A DNA stretch of 64,000 nucleotides, taken from assembly GCF_006716355.1 (NCBI RefSeq), contig NZ_VFOW01000001.1, positions 1 through 64,000 of the forward strand, given 5' to 3'. The notes beneath the pieces were generated by a model. The model did no database searches and had not been told where the DNA came from. It worked only from the letters and a program-made list of their open reading frames with translations. The stretch's first letter is position 1; each line of letters starts with the position of its first letter. The translations under genes were made by a program, and so were the position numbers. Shown here one piece after another: positions 1 through 8,771 of this stretch. The stretch is from Stackebrandtia endophytica (GTDB lineage Bacteria > Actinomycetota > Actinomycetes > Mycobacteriales > Micromonosporaceae).

Positions 1-345
1 GACTTCGTCGGTGTTGTGGTTGACGGGTTCGGTTCGGCTGCGTTTGCGGGGGTCGCGGTTGGGGGTTCGGACGCGCCAGGCTTTGACGCGGCGGCCTTTG
101 GCGTGGCGTCCGGGGGTGCGGGTGCGCCATCCGGGGCGGCGGGTGCCGCGCAGGGTGTCGTATTCGGCGCGGGTGGTGGGGTCGGAGAGCGCTTCGAAGG
201 CGGTCTGTATGGCGTGGAACCGATCGGGGTCTCCCCCGGCGTCGGGATGGGCGTCGCGGACTCCGCGACGGTATGCCTGCCGGATCTCGGAGCTGTCGGC
301 GGCAGGTGTGATTCCCAGGATTTTGTAGTAGTCAGGTTCGGTCAC
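1..345 (-). CDS. J-domain (DnaJ-like) protein, C-terminus beyond left edge
   Basis: The minus-strand frame starts at GTG 345, preceded by GGAGG five bases upstream, and runs off position 1. The first about 65 residues form a J-domain: a helix beginning with TEPDYYKILGI, a basic helix II, and the HPD signature (in RDAHPDAGG) that stimulates Hsp70 ATPase, then a helix III/IV region ending in SDPTTRAEYDTLRG. After residue 70 the sequence becomes very Arg-rich and low complexity. J-proteins deliver substrates to DnaK-type chaperones. It lies on the same strand as the dynamin/GrpE-like operon to its right, so it may act with that GrpE-domain protein. Whether a DnaK gene follows to the left cannot be seen. 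The domain call is firm; the partner assignment is inference. Confidence 0.85.
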   Translation of the reverse strand, partial: MTEPDYYKILGITPAADSSEIRQAYRRGVRDAHPDAGGDPDRFHAIQTAFEALSDPTTRAEYDTLRGTRRPGWRTRTPGRHAKGRRVKAWRVRTPNRDPRKRSRTEPVNHNTDEV

Positions 346-480
346 CCGAACCTCCGGTTTGGATCGACGCGGCGCCTGAAGTGGCTTTGGGATATTTGAA
401 CCTACTACACGTCGTCACGTGTGTGGGTGGTGCATACCGGATGCGTCATCCGATCGGCGTATTCGGTGCTGGTGTGGGCC

Positions 481-817
481 TTATCGTTGCCCGGTGCGTT
501 CTTCGTAGTCGGCGTAGGCGTTTTCGACGGTGGGCAGGATCAGTTCCACTCGGAAATACGGGACGGTCCATAGCGGACTGTCTCGGAGTTTCTCGGATAG
601 GTCGGACCACTGTTGTGGATCGTCGGTGCTGGCCATGAATACGTCCGATGCGGCTACGGACCAGGCTTCGGCGTCGAACCAGCGGGTCTCGACGGCCGGA
701 TGTTCCGCCAACAGTGGGGCGATGTGTTCGGCGATGATGTCCTGTCGTTGTGAACGGGACAGGTTCAGCCAGGCCGGCAGCGCGGTCAGATGGACGAAGA
801 CGGTGAATGGGGGACAA
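481..817 (-). CDS. Darcynin-family protein with apparent frameshift at the start
   Basis: An open frame ending at 481 encodes a small protein reading FTVFVHLTALPAWLNLSR, then AEHPAVETRWFDAEAW and ending VENAYADYEERTGQR. I recognise this as the darcynin family, about 100 residues, function unknown. No ATG, GTG or TTG lies in this frame before the conserved N-terminus. The only good start, TTG at 817 behind AAGGAG (824-829, 6-base spacing), is one base out of frame because of a run of five G (809-813 on the plus strand). With four G it would read MSPFTVFVHL. So either the gene carries a one-base insertion at codon 3, or the run was miscalled. An internal TTG at 711 would give only the last 76 residues and lose the conserved first strand. 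Confidence 0.6.
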
Positions 818-949
818 GGGTGGCTCCTTGGGTTTAGGGGGTGTGTGGTGCGATCCGCACGCGTTCTTTGGGTGTTGCACTTCCGCTTGGCTGCTTCGTG
901 GCGGTGACACGTGCCCTACCGCCGAGGTGTCCACGTTGGTGGCGGCACG

Positions 950-1327
950 CTACTCGGGGGCCACAGTGGAGGCGGGGAGGGTGTGGGCTCCGGCGTCGGA
1001 GACTCGCTGTCGCAGGCCGCGGTCGGAGGTGATGACCACGACCGGGCGGGCCGCATACTGCGTGACGAGGTCGACGATGGTGTCGTCGCCACTGCCCGGT
1101 GCGGCCACGACGGTCACGGTGTCGCTGGATTCGACGCCGCGGGCGCGGCCCTCGGTGACCAGGATGACCTCCGCCGGCGGAGGATGCGGCCATCGAGGCA
1201 GTCCTCGGTCGGCGAGCGGAGCCAACCGGTCGCGCAGCCGCCGGGTGGCACGTGGCCGGTCGCGCCACCAACCATCGGGTGTGGACCCGACGACGTTGGC
1301 GGCGTCGATGATGATCACTGATGTCAT
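950..1327 (-). CDS. Small NYN/PIN-like domain protein
   Basis: A 125-residue protein opening TSVIIIDAANVVGS, typical of NYN/PIN-like folds, where the first strand ends in an acidic residue and Asn (IDAANV). A middle strand with Glu (VILVTEG), a segment SGDDTIVDLV, and a late strand VVVITSDRGLRQRV supply the further acidic residues expected of a metal-dependent nuclease-like pocket. Actinobacterial homologues are often labelled 'NTP pyrophosphohydrolase', which the sequence does not support strongly. It follows the acidic-protein gene by 42 bases on the same strand and is probably co-transcribed with the dynamin operon. A role in RNA cleavage is possible but inferred from fold only. Confidence 0.6.
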   Translation of the reverse strand: MTSVIIIDAANVVGSTPDGWWRDRPRATRRLRDRLAPLADRGLPRWPHPPPAEVILVTEGRARGVESSDTVTVVAAPGSGDDTIVDLVTQYAARPVVVITSDRGLRQRVSDAGAHTLPASTVAPE

Positions 1328-1369
1328 GGCCGGCCCCCGGGTCGACGATTCAACGGCACCGGCGTGGGA

Positions 1370-1906
1370 TCAGGATTGCCACCATCGCGCCAGTGACGCC
1401 ACCGCCGGGTCGGTCGATCCCAGGAGTGCGTCCCAGCCGCCGTCGGAGGCGTCCATGGCCAACAGGTCCTCGGTGACCGGTGTGTAGCTGAGGTTATTCC
1501 ATTGGACGGTGTCCGAGGTGTCACCCAGCAGATCCGCGTCGCTCCATGGTTGACCGTCGACGGGTTCGGGCATCGGGTCCAGTGACAGTTCCGGTGGGAA
1601 CTGCGGGTCGAAGGCTTCGGAGTCGGCGGTGTCGACGGCGTCGGGGTCGCTGCCGACGACCTCTTCGTCGGTGGTGTCGACGGTGACGTCGTCGTCGATG
1701 ACGAGGTCGACGTCGGGGCCGTCGCCGTCGTCGGGGGCGTCATCGGGGGACTCGCTGTCGACGGTGAGGTCCTCGTCGTCGCCGAAGTCGTCGTTGTGGC
1801 CGAGGTCGAGGGTGTCGTCGTCCAGCGAGGTGTCGTCGTAGGCGTCGTAGTTCGCCTGGTCGCCGTCACCGTCTTCCGGCCAGGAGTCCGCGGTCACCGC
1901 CATCAC
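1370..1906 (-). CDS. Highly acidic, low-complexity protein of dynamin operon
   Basis: This 177-178 residue protein starts at GTG 1906 or ATG 1903; the GTGA overlap with the stop of the upstream dynamin gene favours the GTG. Roughly the first 110 residues are dominated by Asp/Glu (for example DDTSLDDDTLDL, VDLVIDDDVTVD) with no hydrophobic core, so this part is likely disordered. The last 60 residues are more ordered, with Trp-containing motifs (DGQPWSDADLL, DGGWDALLGS, ARWWQS). I do not recognise a family. Its acidity could suit binding to basic partners or acting as a client-like tail. Translational coupling indicates it is made with the GTPase. Confidence 0.7.
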   Translation of the reverse strand: MMAVTADSWPEDGDGDQANYDAYDDTSLDDDTLDLGHNDDFGDDEDLTVDSESPDDAPDDGDGPDVDLVIDDDVTVDTTDEEVVGSDPDAVDTADSEAFDPQFPPELSLDPMPEPVDGQPWSDADLLGDTSDTVQWNNLSYTPVTEDLLAMDASDGGWDALLGSTDPAVASLARWWQS

Positions 1907-3792
1907 CCTTTCGATTCAGCCGGTGCCCTCGGTAGCACCGCCCTGGTCTTGGCAAGCACCTCGTCGAGTTGCTTGACCTTGGTTCGGTATGCCTCACGTC
2001 GTTTGGTGAGTGCTTCTTTCTTCTTGGTGCGGGTGGCGTTGTCCTGTTTGAGGTTCTTCTCGGCGGCGGCGATCTGCTTGTCGAGTTGTTGGCCGCGCCG
2101 TTCGAGTGCGTCGTCCAACGCCATGTTGAACACGTATTCGATTTCGGTGAACCGGTACTGGATCTCATCTTGCAGTGAGGCACGGGTTTCTTGCAATACC
2201 TCGCGTACCCAGCGTTGCGCCTGTTGCCGGTCCTGGGAGACTTTGCGGCGGTACATGACGAACGCGGCGGCAGCCAGGCCGAGACCGACACCGGAAACGG
2301 TGAGTGCGACTCCGGCGACTCCGGTGGCGGCGATTCCTGCGGCGCCGGCGGCCATGGGGGCCATGCGGCCGATCATCATGGCGGAGCCGGCGGAGGACAT
2401 CACCAGCATGGCGTTGTCTCCGCCGCCTTCACGGCGGGGTTTTGATCCCGATTGCATGCGTAGTTGCGCGTTGATGCGGCCGATGACCTGGGCGAGTTCG
2501 TGTGGCGGGAACATCTGTGCCAGGACTCGGTCGGCGAGGACTTTGAACCGGTGGTCCAGTTCCTGGCTCAGCCGCACCGAGAGGGCGTGTAGGGCCCGGT
2601 CGACCTGTTCGGGCATGCTCTTGATGTCGGCGCGGTTGGACTTCTCGATTTTGTTGAGGAGTTCTTCCTGGAGTTTCTGCACGTAGGTGCGCAACCGGGA
2701 GGTCGCTTCGACGCGGGCTCGCTGGATCTCGGTACGCAGCGCCATGTTGGACTGTTTGTTCTGGCTGCGTTTGAGGGCGGTGACCCGTTTCTTGTCCTCT
2801 TTGAGTTTCTCGGTGACGGCCGGGTCGGGGTTGAGGGTCTTCAACTGTTCGCCCACACCCATGTCCAGTCGCACGAACTCGCTGCGCAGGGTGCGCAGGA
2901 CGTTGGCGTGCTGGAGGATCGATCCCTTCGACCCCAGGTTGATCAGGGAGTGCTGCAGTGACGCGATTCGTGATTCGTCGATGAGGGTCTTGGCGGCCTC
3001 CACCGGCATCGTCAACGCCATTTCGGCCAGACGGGACGACACGGGGAAGAACGGTGCGTTGGCGAACCGGGGCGCGTGGGTCTGCAGGAGCGCGATGTTG
3101 TCATCGCGGATGCGTTGCCAACCCGGGTAGGTGTCGATTTTGGTCAGCGCGAACATCACGAAGTTGACGCGTTTGCTGGCCTCGATCAGGAAGTCCAGTT
3201 CGGGTTTGGAGAACGGTGAGGAGGAGTCGACGACGAACAGAAGCGCGGTCGCGCGGGACACCGCGTCGAGGGCGACCTCGGCGTGTAGGGCGTCCAGGCC
3301 ACCGACGCCGGGGGTGTCGATCAGGGACATGTACTGGAGCAGGGGGGCGCCGTGGCGGATGCGCAGGCGCCGTGGCGGCCGGATCCCGCCGGGCAGTTGT
3401 CCCAGGGTGGTGCCCCAGTCGCGGATGTCGGAGGGGTTGAGGGGAACGGGTACCTCGTTGCCGGGTACGAACGCCTCGACGGTGTGTTGGGCGCCGTGTT
3501 CGAACTCCAGGTAGGAACTGGTGGCGACCGCGGCGTCAACGGGTGACAGGTTCGGGACGCCGATCAACGCGTTGGTCAGGGATGATTTGCCGCGTTTGGT
3601 TTCTCCGACGATGACCATCGCCGGTTTGGAGGTGGCGTCGCGGCGTAGCGTGTCGACGTCTTGGGCGGCGTCGGCGTCGACTTTGCGTAGTGCGGCGATG
3701 CCGTTGGTGACGGCGGTGCGGCACAGTTTGTCGAGTGCGGCGAGTTGTTCCTTGGCGGAGGGTTTCTTCTGGGCCGGGGTCGCGGTGGTCAC
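1903..3792 (-). CDS. Dynamin-like GTPase with hydrophobic segment and coiled coils
   Basis: A 629-residue protein with a dynamin-type G domain: P-loop GETKRGKSS (residues 63-71), switch II IDTPG (158-162) and base-recognition TKID (217-220). A long helical middle (about 290-450) is followed by a Gly/Ala/Met-rich hydrophobic stretch (about 465-520) that fits a membrane-inserting paddle, then a charged coiled coil to the C-terminus. This layout resembles bacterial dynamin-like proteins such as IniA/DynA, which bind and remodel membranes using GTP. The GTG start at 3792 overlaps the stop of the GrpE-like gene by four bases (GTGA), so the two are translationally coupled. Family call is firm; membrane insertion is inferred from hydrophobicity. 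Confidence 0.9.
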   Translation of the reverse strand: MTTATPAQKKPSAKEQLAALDKLCRTAVTNGIAALRKVDADAAQDVDTLRRDATSKPAMVIVGETKRGKSSLTNALIGVPNLSPVDAAVATSSYLEFEHGAQHTVEAFVPGNEVPVPLNPSDIRDWGTTLGQLPGGIRPPRRLRIRHGAPLLQYMSLIDTPGVGGLDALHAEVALDAVSRATALLFVVDSSSPFSKPELDFLIEASKRVNFVMFALTKIDTYPGWQRIRDDNIALLQTHAPRFANAPFFPVSSRLAEMALTMPVEAAKTLIDESRIASLQHSLINLGSKGSILQHANVLRTLRSEFVRLDMGVGEQLKTLNPDPAVTEKLKEDKKRVTALKRSQNKQSNMALRTEIQRARVEATSRLRTYVQKLQEELLNKIEKSNRADIKSMPEQVDRALHALSVRLSQELDHRFKVLADRVLAQMFPPHELAQVIGRINAQLRMQSGSKPRREGGGDNAMLVMSSAGSAMMIGRMAPMAAGAAGIAATGVAGVALTVSGVGLGLAAAAFVMYRRKVSQDRQQAQRWVREVLQETRASLQDEIQYRFTEIEYVFNMALDDALERRGQQLDKQIAAAEKNLKQDNATRTKKKEALTKRREAYRTKVKQLDEVLAKTRAVLPRAPAESKG

Positions 3793-4346
3793 TGGTGGCC
3801 TCCGGCGTTGCGGTAAACGGTGACGATGGGGTTGCGCAGCATGGTGTTGCGGTCGTTGTACCCGAGGGTTTCGACGACGGCGATGACGCCGTCGTGGGAC
3901 GGGTCGGGTGCGGGTGTGGTGCCGCCGGCTTCGTGCCGGGTGGGGTCGAAGCGTTCTCCGACGGGGGCGACGGTGGTGATACCGGCTTCGGTGAGGCCGG
4001 TGCCGATGCGGTCGGCGATGGCTTGGCTGGTGGAGCGGTCCCGAACGTAGATGCAGGTGTTGACGAGGGTGCGTCGTTCGTTGGACAGTTGGTCGATGGC
4101 GGCTCGTGCGGCGGCGTCGGTGTCGGGGATGTGGGCCGGTGCCGCGGCGGGCGCGCTGGTGGCGCGGCCGAGGATCATCAGGACGGCGATGCCGCTGATG
4201 ATCACTCCGATGGCGGCGGCGGCTGCCGCGGTGACATCGAACATGCTGTCGGCGGTGCTGGTGAGTAGCCCGGTGACGGCACCGGTCGCTGCCGCGGCGG
4301 CAATGACCGCCACTGTGGCTATCAGCCGCAGGTGGCTTGTCGACAT
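3789..4346 (-). CDS. Membrane-anchored GrpE-domain protein (DnaK nucleotide-exchange factor-like)
   Basis: ATG 4346 follows AAAGGAG at good spacing, giving 185 residues. The N-terminus has two hydrophobic helices (about 9-29 and 38-62). After a Pro/Ala linker, residues about 90-185 match the GrpE C-terminal beta domain: an AGITTVAPVGERFDP motif, then HEAGGTTPAPDP, a GVIAVVETLGY strand and a final MLRNPIVTVYR. In GrpE this domain inserts into DnaK and opens its nucleotide cleft. The long N-terminal dimer coiled coil of standard GrpE is missing, replaced by membrane helices. It sits between two dynamin-like genes and upstream of a J-domain gene. GrpE homology is my reading of the motif order; exchange activity is inference. 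Confidence 0.72.
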   Translation of the reverse strand: MSTSHLRLIATVAVIAAAAATGAVTGLLTSTADSMFDVTAAAAAAIGVIISGIAVLMILGRATSAPAAAPAHIPDTDAAARAAIDQLSNERRTLVNTCIYVRDRSTSQAIADRIGTGLTEAGITTVAPVGERFDPTRHEAGGTTPAPDPSHDGVIAVVETLGYNDRNTMLRNPIVTVYRNAGGHQ

Positions 4347-4393
4347 CGGTTCTCCTTTATCGAGAGGTGACGAGGTGGTCCGGTGGGTGGTGC

Positions 4394-5905
4394 CTAGTGC
4401 GCTGGGCGGGGTTGTCGTAGTCGCTGCGCGATGAGGTGGAAGCCGCGGGCGACGACGTGTGCGACGCGGGCTTGCGCCGGGGAGGCGCCGCCGACGGCGA
4501 AGGTGCGCCATCGGTTGTTGGCTTCCAGTGCGGCGCGCATCAGTTGTGCGGTGTCGCTGCCGGGGAGACCGAGGACGCGTGCCGGGTCTGAGGTCAGTGC
4601 CAGGCGTGCGACTTCGGCTTCCATGTCGGAGGGTAGTTCGACGGCGCCAGTGGTGACTTGCGCGGCGACTTCGATGAGTCGCAGTCGGTGGTATTCGGGG
4701 TCTTGGATGACCCGTTCGATGGCGTCGCGCAGCATTTCGCGTTCGGCGGGGTGTTCGGTGGAGGAGGCGACGGCTTCGAGCCTGGCCAGTCCCCATCCGG
4801 CTTTGATGGCGTCGGTGCGCAGTTGGAATGCCTGGTTGAGGGTGGTGCGCAGTCGGGGGAATCCGGAGGCGGCGAACAGCATGCGCACGAGTTCTCCGGT
4901 GGCCATTTGTGGGTTGGCGACCAGGTGGGCGATGGCGAAGTTGATGCCGTACAGGTCCAGTAGCCGTAGGAGGCGTTCGCGTTGTTCGGTCGGTACCGGG
5001 CATTCGCGGGTGGCGAACAGGGAGGCGGCGGCCATGAGGATGGTGCGTTCCTCGGCGGGCAGTTCGGCCAGTTTGCGGAGTGCTTCGCAGTCGGCGGCGG
5101 TGAGGCGGCCGGCTTCGGTGGTTTCGGCGAGTAGACCGACGACGGGTACGACGTCGGAGACGACGCGACGCATGACCTGTGACTGGTTGCGGGAGAGGGG
5201 TTCGGCGACCGGCCACGGGTCGCCGGAGGGGGTGGGGGCGAGTTTGTCGACTTTGTTGAACAGGCCCAGTGAGTTGATGGGGTTGCTGGACAGTCGTGAC
5301 GACATGGTGCGGAACGCCTGTAGGGCTTCGAGGTCGTCTTCGCGTACCGATTGGGTGAACACGTAGATGATGGCTTCGGCACCCGATAGCGCCGATTGGC
5401 TGTCGGGGTCGATGTCGTCGGCGATGGGGGCGTCGAAGAGGAATTTGCGGGCTTCGTCGGAGATGGAGGTGTTGACCGAGGACATGCCGGGGGTGTCGAC
5501 CACGGTGAGGTTCTGCAACCGGTCGGAGGTCAAGGTGACGTCGATGTAGGCGATCTGTTCGCGTGGCACGGACAACCGTTGCGGGATCATGCCCGATTCG
5601 TCGAGTGGGAGGCTGGTGCGGGAGCCGTCGCGTTTGACGACGTCGACGCGGTCGGAGGTGCCGTAGCGGAATTGGGTGACCAGTCGGGTGCATTCACCGA
5701 CTTCGGTGGGGGCGACCCGGCGACCGATCAGTGCGTTCACCAGGGTTGATTTGCCGGCTTTGAGGCGTCCGGCGATCGCGACTCGCAGTGGTTGTCCGAT
5801 GCGTTGTCGTACGCCGTCGATTTCGGCGCGGGCTCGGGGCGACAGTCGGGGTGCCAGTTCGCCGCACAGGGCGGCCACCCGGGTACTCAATGGGCCAGAT
5901 GCCAT
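4394..5905 (-). CDS. Dynamin-like GTPase (IniC/IniA-like), first gene of operon
   Basis: About 503 residues from ATG 5905; a TTG at 5914 is an alternative. G-domain motifs are complete: P-loop GRLKAGKST (46-54), switch I ECT (about 71-73), DTPG (137-140) and NKVD (217-220). The rest is helical with no clear transmembrane segment, unlike the second dynamin of the operon. Paired bacterial dynamins usually work as hetero-oligomers, one partner carrying the membrane paddle, so the two here may do so. The GrpE-like gene follows after 47 bases. Neither start has an obvious ribosome-binding site; a strong AAAGGAGGT lies further upstream (5962-5970), without a usual start codon after it. Confidence 0.88.
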   Translation of the reverse strand: MASGPLSTRVAALCGELAPRLSPRARAEIDGVRQRIGQPLRVAIAGRLKAGKSTLVNALIGRRVAPTEVGECTRLVTQFRYGTSDRVDVVKRDGSRTSLPLDESGMIPQRLSVPREQIAYIDVTLTSDRLQNLTVVDTPGMSSVNTSISDEARKFLFDAPIADDIDPDSQSALSGAEAIIYVFTQSVREDDLEALQAFRTMSSRLSSNPINSLGLFNKVDKLAPTPSGDPWPVAEPLSRNQSQVMRRVVSDVVPVVGLLAETTEAGRLTAADCEALRKLAELPAEERTILMAAASLFATRECPVPTEQRERLLRLLDLYGINFAIAHLVANPQMATGELVRMLFAASGFPRLRTTLNQAFQLRTDAIKAGWGLARLEAVASSTEHPAEREMLRDAIERVIQDPEYHRLRLIEVAAQVTTGAVELPSDMEAEVARLALTSDPARVLGLPGSDTAQLMRAALEANNRWRTFAVGGASPAQARVAHVVARGFHLIAQRLRQPRPAH

Positions 5906-6289
5906 AGATGTCAAGGGTGCAGTCGAGTTCGGGCTTTCGTTAAGCCGGAAACGCTGACCCGACCTCCTTTCGTACGACCAAACACCGACACAACAACCAA
6001 CTCAAGCCCGCGAACATCGCCTGACCGCTTGAGACTGTGACGCTACCTCACTGCCGCACTTCCACCATTTAGCACTCAAGGCCCGCCGATTCGTCCGACT
6101 TGACCGATACACTCGGGCGCGGCAACCTCAACGGGGGTTTCCTTTGTCAAAATAAGATGACCGGGTACGGCTGTCACCCCGCACATGTCGGCAAGGTGAT
6201 ACCACGACCCTACGAGTCACCTCATACGTGGTACATCCCGGTTTCGTGCCACGCATGAACATCAATGAGGTCATACGGGAAGGAGTTAC
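5906..6289. other. Divergent intergenic region between dynamin operon and LuxR-type gene
   Basis: This 380-base gap must hold promoters for both directions. On the minus strand, AAAGGAGGT (5970-5962) looks like a consensus ribosome-binding site but has no ATG/GTG/TTG at proper distance; the frame of the dynamin gene is open through it. On the plus strand GGAAGGAG (6278-6284 area) serves the GTG at 6290. The middle (about 5980-6250) is less GC-rich than the genes. I see no convincing -35/-10 pair and no operator repeat. Confidence 0.5.
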
Positions 6290-8770
6290 GTGCCACAGGC
6301 CATCACCGATGCCGCCTCGTCTGGCCACGATCCAGCAACACCTCACGCCTCGACAGTGGTTGCCATCGCCCAGATGTTGGCCGAGCCAGGTCTGGTCGTC
6401 ATCACCGGCGCGGCGGGCAGTGGTCGAACGAGTCTGCTCAAGCAGATCGCGCAGGCCTTCAGGGGCCCGGTGTACACCGGCGGCGGACTGTCCATGCTGC
6501 GCGGTAACAGCGGGCTGGCCCTGTCACGGGCGGTGCGCGCGAAGATGCCGGTGCATGATGTCGCCCTGTGTGCCGAGGCGGTGCGTTCACGTGTCCGCAA
6601 CGGACTCCTCGTCATTGACGATCTTCAATGGTGTGACCCGGTTACGCTGGCGGTTCTTCCTCACCTGGCTAAACATTGTCGGGTCGTGACGGCGTTGCGC
6701 ACCCCGCATCGACTCCCCGAAGCCACCGTCGAAGCCCTGCAACAGGCGGCGACGTTCCACCCCGCACCCCCCATCGACACCGCCGAGGCCATCACCTTGG
6801 TGCACACCCTCGCACCCGGCCTGGCCGACTCCGCCGTGGCGGCGTTGGTGCGCCGGGCTGGCGGCAACCTACTGGTCCTGTCGGCGATGGCCAGAAGCGC
6901 ACAACGACAACCCTCTCGCATCAGTGCACCACCCTCACACGCGTCACCGGCGGTGCACGCCATCGCCGAGGCCATCGCCGACCTGCCGCGTCCCGAACGC
7001 ACCGCGTTGGCGGCGCTGGGCCTGTTGGGGCGGCCGGCTTCGGTGGGAATGTTGGGGCCCGGCGCTCACGGACTGCAGCAGGCTCACCTGGTCACCATCG
7101 ACAACGACGTGGCCAGTCCCATCTCCCCGTTCACCGCCGAGGTCGCCGCCGGACTGTTGGACCCGGATGCGCGCGCGGCGTTGCATCGTAAACTCGCCGA
7201 ACTCGTCGACGACCTTGAAGCGGCCCGGCACCTGGCCGCGTGCGGCGACACCGACGCGGCTTTGGCGCGCGCCAAAGCCGCTGCCGCCCTGGACAACCGG
7301 GCGCGTCGCGCCGAGGCGTTGCTGTTCGCGGTGAGCCTTCCCGGCGAACACACTGAAGCCGACCGGTTGGCTGCCGCCGAGGCCGCGTTGGCGGTGGGGC
7401 GGCCCCGGTCGGCGTTGAAGGTCCTCACCGGATGTGAATCCCTGCCGGCGTTGATCCTGGCCGGACACGCCCACCTGCACGCCGGTGATCAGGCACGGGC
7501 GGAATCCATCGTGGCTGCGCTACCCGAGCCGGCGTCGGTGTCCGGTGACATGGCCGCCGAGATCGACCGGATCGCGTTGTTGACGGCGCCGACCGATTCG
7601 GCGGCGTTGGTTCACGCGGTGCGGCAACGGCACGGCAACCGTCCCGACAATCCGGGGCTGGCGGCGGCGTTGGCGGCTGCGGAGGCGGCGGCGAAACTGC
7701 CGGGCTGGACGGCGTCGTTGGCGGTGGCGGCCGCCACCGCAGGGCGCAGCGGGGACGCCCTGTCGGCGCGGTGGAGTGCCTGGTTGTTGGTGGAGAATCT
7801 CATCAATGACGGCAATCTCACCGATGCGGCGGTCGCCGCGGCCGCGGCGGCGCGCGCGTGCACCAGTGATCACGCGTTCAGTTGGCAGACCAGGTTCCTG
7901 GCGGCGCAACTGTGGTGCGAGGTGTTGGCGGGGCAGGCGTTGGACTCGGTGACCGATAAGGCCGTCGCGTTGCTGGATCACGCGTTGCCGTCGGTGGCGC
8001 GTGGCTACGCTTCGGCGGCGGCCAGTCTCGCCGAGGCCGATACCGGGTCGCTGCGTAACGCCCGGTACCGCTTGAATCAGGCGGGACCGGTCCCGGAGTC
8101 GGTGGCGCAGTTGTTGCGGTGGGTGGCCGGGGAGGCCGCCTGGTTGGACAACCAACCACAGCAGGCCGCCGGTGAGGTGGCGGCGACGCCGTCACTGGTG
8201 AGTGGGCTTGGCCGGATCACCGGGTATTGGGCCGCGCATGACGGCGCGGTCGGGGTGCTCGGCGACGATTCGGACGACGGGTTGCCGGAAGCGGCGCGTG
8301 CGACGGTGGCGGCGTGGAACGCGGCCACCAGCGGGGGTCGGGGTGCGTTCGAGTCCGCGGCCGCGGCGTGGCGTGATCTGGTGCGTCGTGAGCAGGTTCG
8401 TTGTCTGTTGGCGGCGGGGGTGCACGCTGAAGGCCCCGGTGAGGCGGTGCCGTCGTTGGAGGAGGCTGAGCGGCTCGCCGACGAGGCCGGTTTGACGGTC
8501 CTGGCCGGGCGTGCCCGCCAGGGTTTGCGTAAACATCACATTCGGCGTGATCGACGAGGACGGCGCGCCGGGGACGAACTGACCGAGCGGGAACGACAGG
8601 TTCTGGCCATGGTCGCCGACGGGGAACCCACTCGGCGGATCGCCGGAGCGTTGGGCATCACCCGCGAGACGGTGGAAACCCATATCAGAGCAGGAATGCG
8701 GAAACTGGGCGCCAAGACCCGCACCGAGGCGGCGGTGCGGGCTGCGGCGATGTCGGAGAGGGGGCCGTGA
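6290..8770 (+). CDS. Large LuxR-family ATPase regulator (LAL/MalT-like)
   Basis: GTG 6290 follows GGAAGGAG. The 826-residue protein has an N-terminal ATPase module: Walker A GAAGSGRTSLL (from about residue 40) and Walker B LLVIDDLQWCD (about 104-114). A long Ala-rich helical middle resembles the repeat region of MalT-like regulators. The C-terminus (about 765-820) is a LuxR/GerE DNA-binding domain with LTERERQVLAMVADGE, then ITRETVETHIRAGMRKLGA. Such proteins are ATP-dependent transcription activators responding to ligand or partner signals. A second small HTH gene follows after one base, so the two probably act together. Target genes are unknown; the dynamin operon is divergent from it. Confidence 0.9.
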   Translation: MPQAITDAASSGHDPATPHASTVVAIAQMLAEPGLVVITGAAGSGRTSLLKQIAQAFRGPVYTGGGLSMLRGNSGLALSRAVRAKMPVHDVALCAEAVRSRVRNGLLVIDDLQWCDPVTLAVLPHLAKHCRVVTALRTPHRLPEATVEALQQAATFHPAPPIDTAEAITLVHTLAPGLADSAVAALVRRAGGNLLVLSAMARSAQRQPSRISAPPSHASPAVHAIAEAIADLPRPERTALAALGLLGRPASVGMLGPGAHGLQQAHLVTIDNDVASPISPFTAEVAAGLLDPDARAALHRKLAELVDDLEAARHLAACGDTDAALARAKAAAALDNRARRAEALLFAVSLPGEHTEADRLAAAEAALAVGRPRSALKVLTGCESLPALILAGHAHLHAGDQARAESIVAALPEPASVSGDMAAEIDRIALLTAPTDSAALVHAVRQRHGNRPDNPGLAAALAAAEAAAKLPGWTASLAVAAATAGRSGDALSARWSAWLLVENLINDGNLTDAAVAAAAAARACTSDHAFSWQTRFLAAQLWCEVLAGQALDSVTDKAVALLDHALPSVARGYASAAASLAEADTGSLRNARYRLNQAGPVPESVAQLLRWVAGEAAWLDNQPQQAAGEVAATPSLVSGLGRITGYWAAHDGAVGVLGDDSDDGLPEAARATVAAWNAATSGGRGAFESAAAAWRDLVRREQVRCLLAAGVHAEGPGEAVPSLEEAERLADEAGLTVLAGRARQGLRKHHIRRDRRGRRAGDELTERERQVLAMVADGEPTRRIAGALGITRETVETHIRAGMRKLGAKTRTEAAVRAAAMSERGP

Positions 8771-8771
8771 C

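Noticed and set aside
4347-5693. Long open frame continuing upstream of the GrpE-like gene in the same frame
   Set aside because: Arg/His/Pro-rich shadow of the dynamin gene lying on the same strand in another frame; the GrpE-like gene has its own ribosome site and ATG at 4346.
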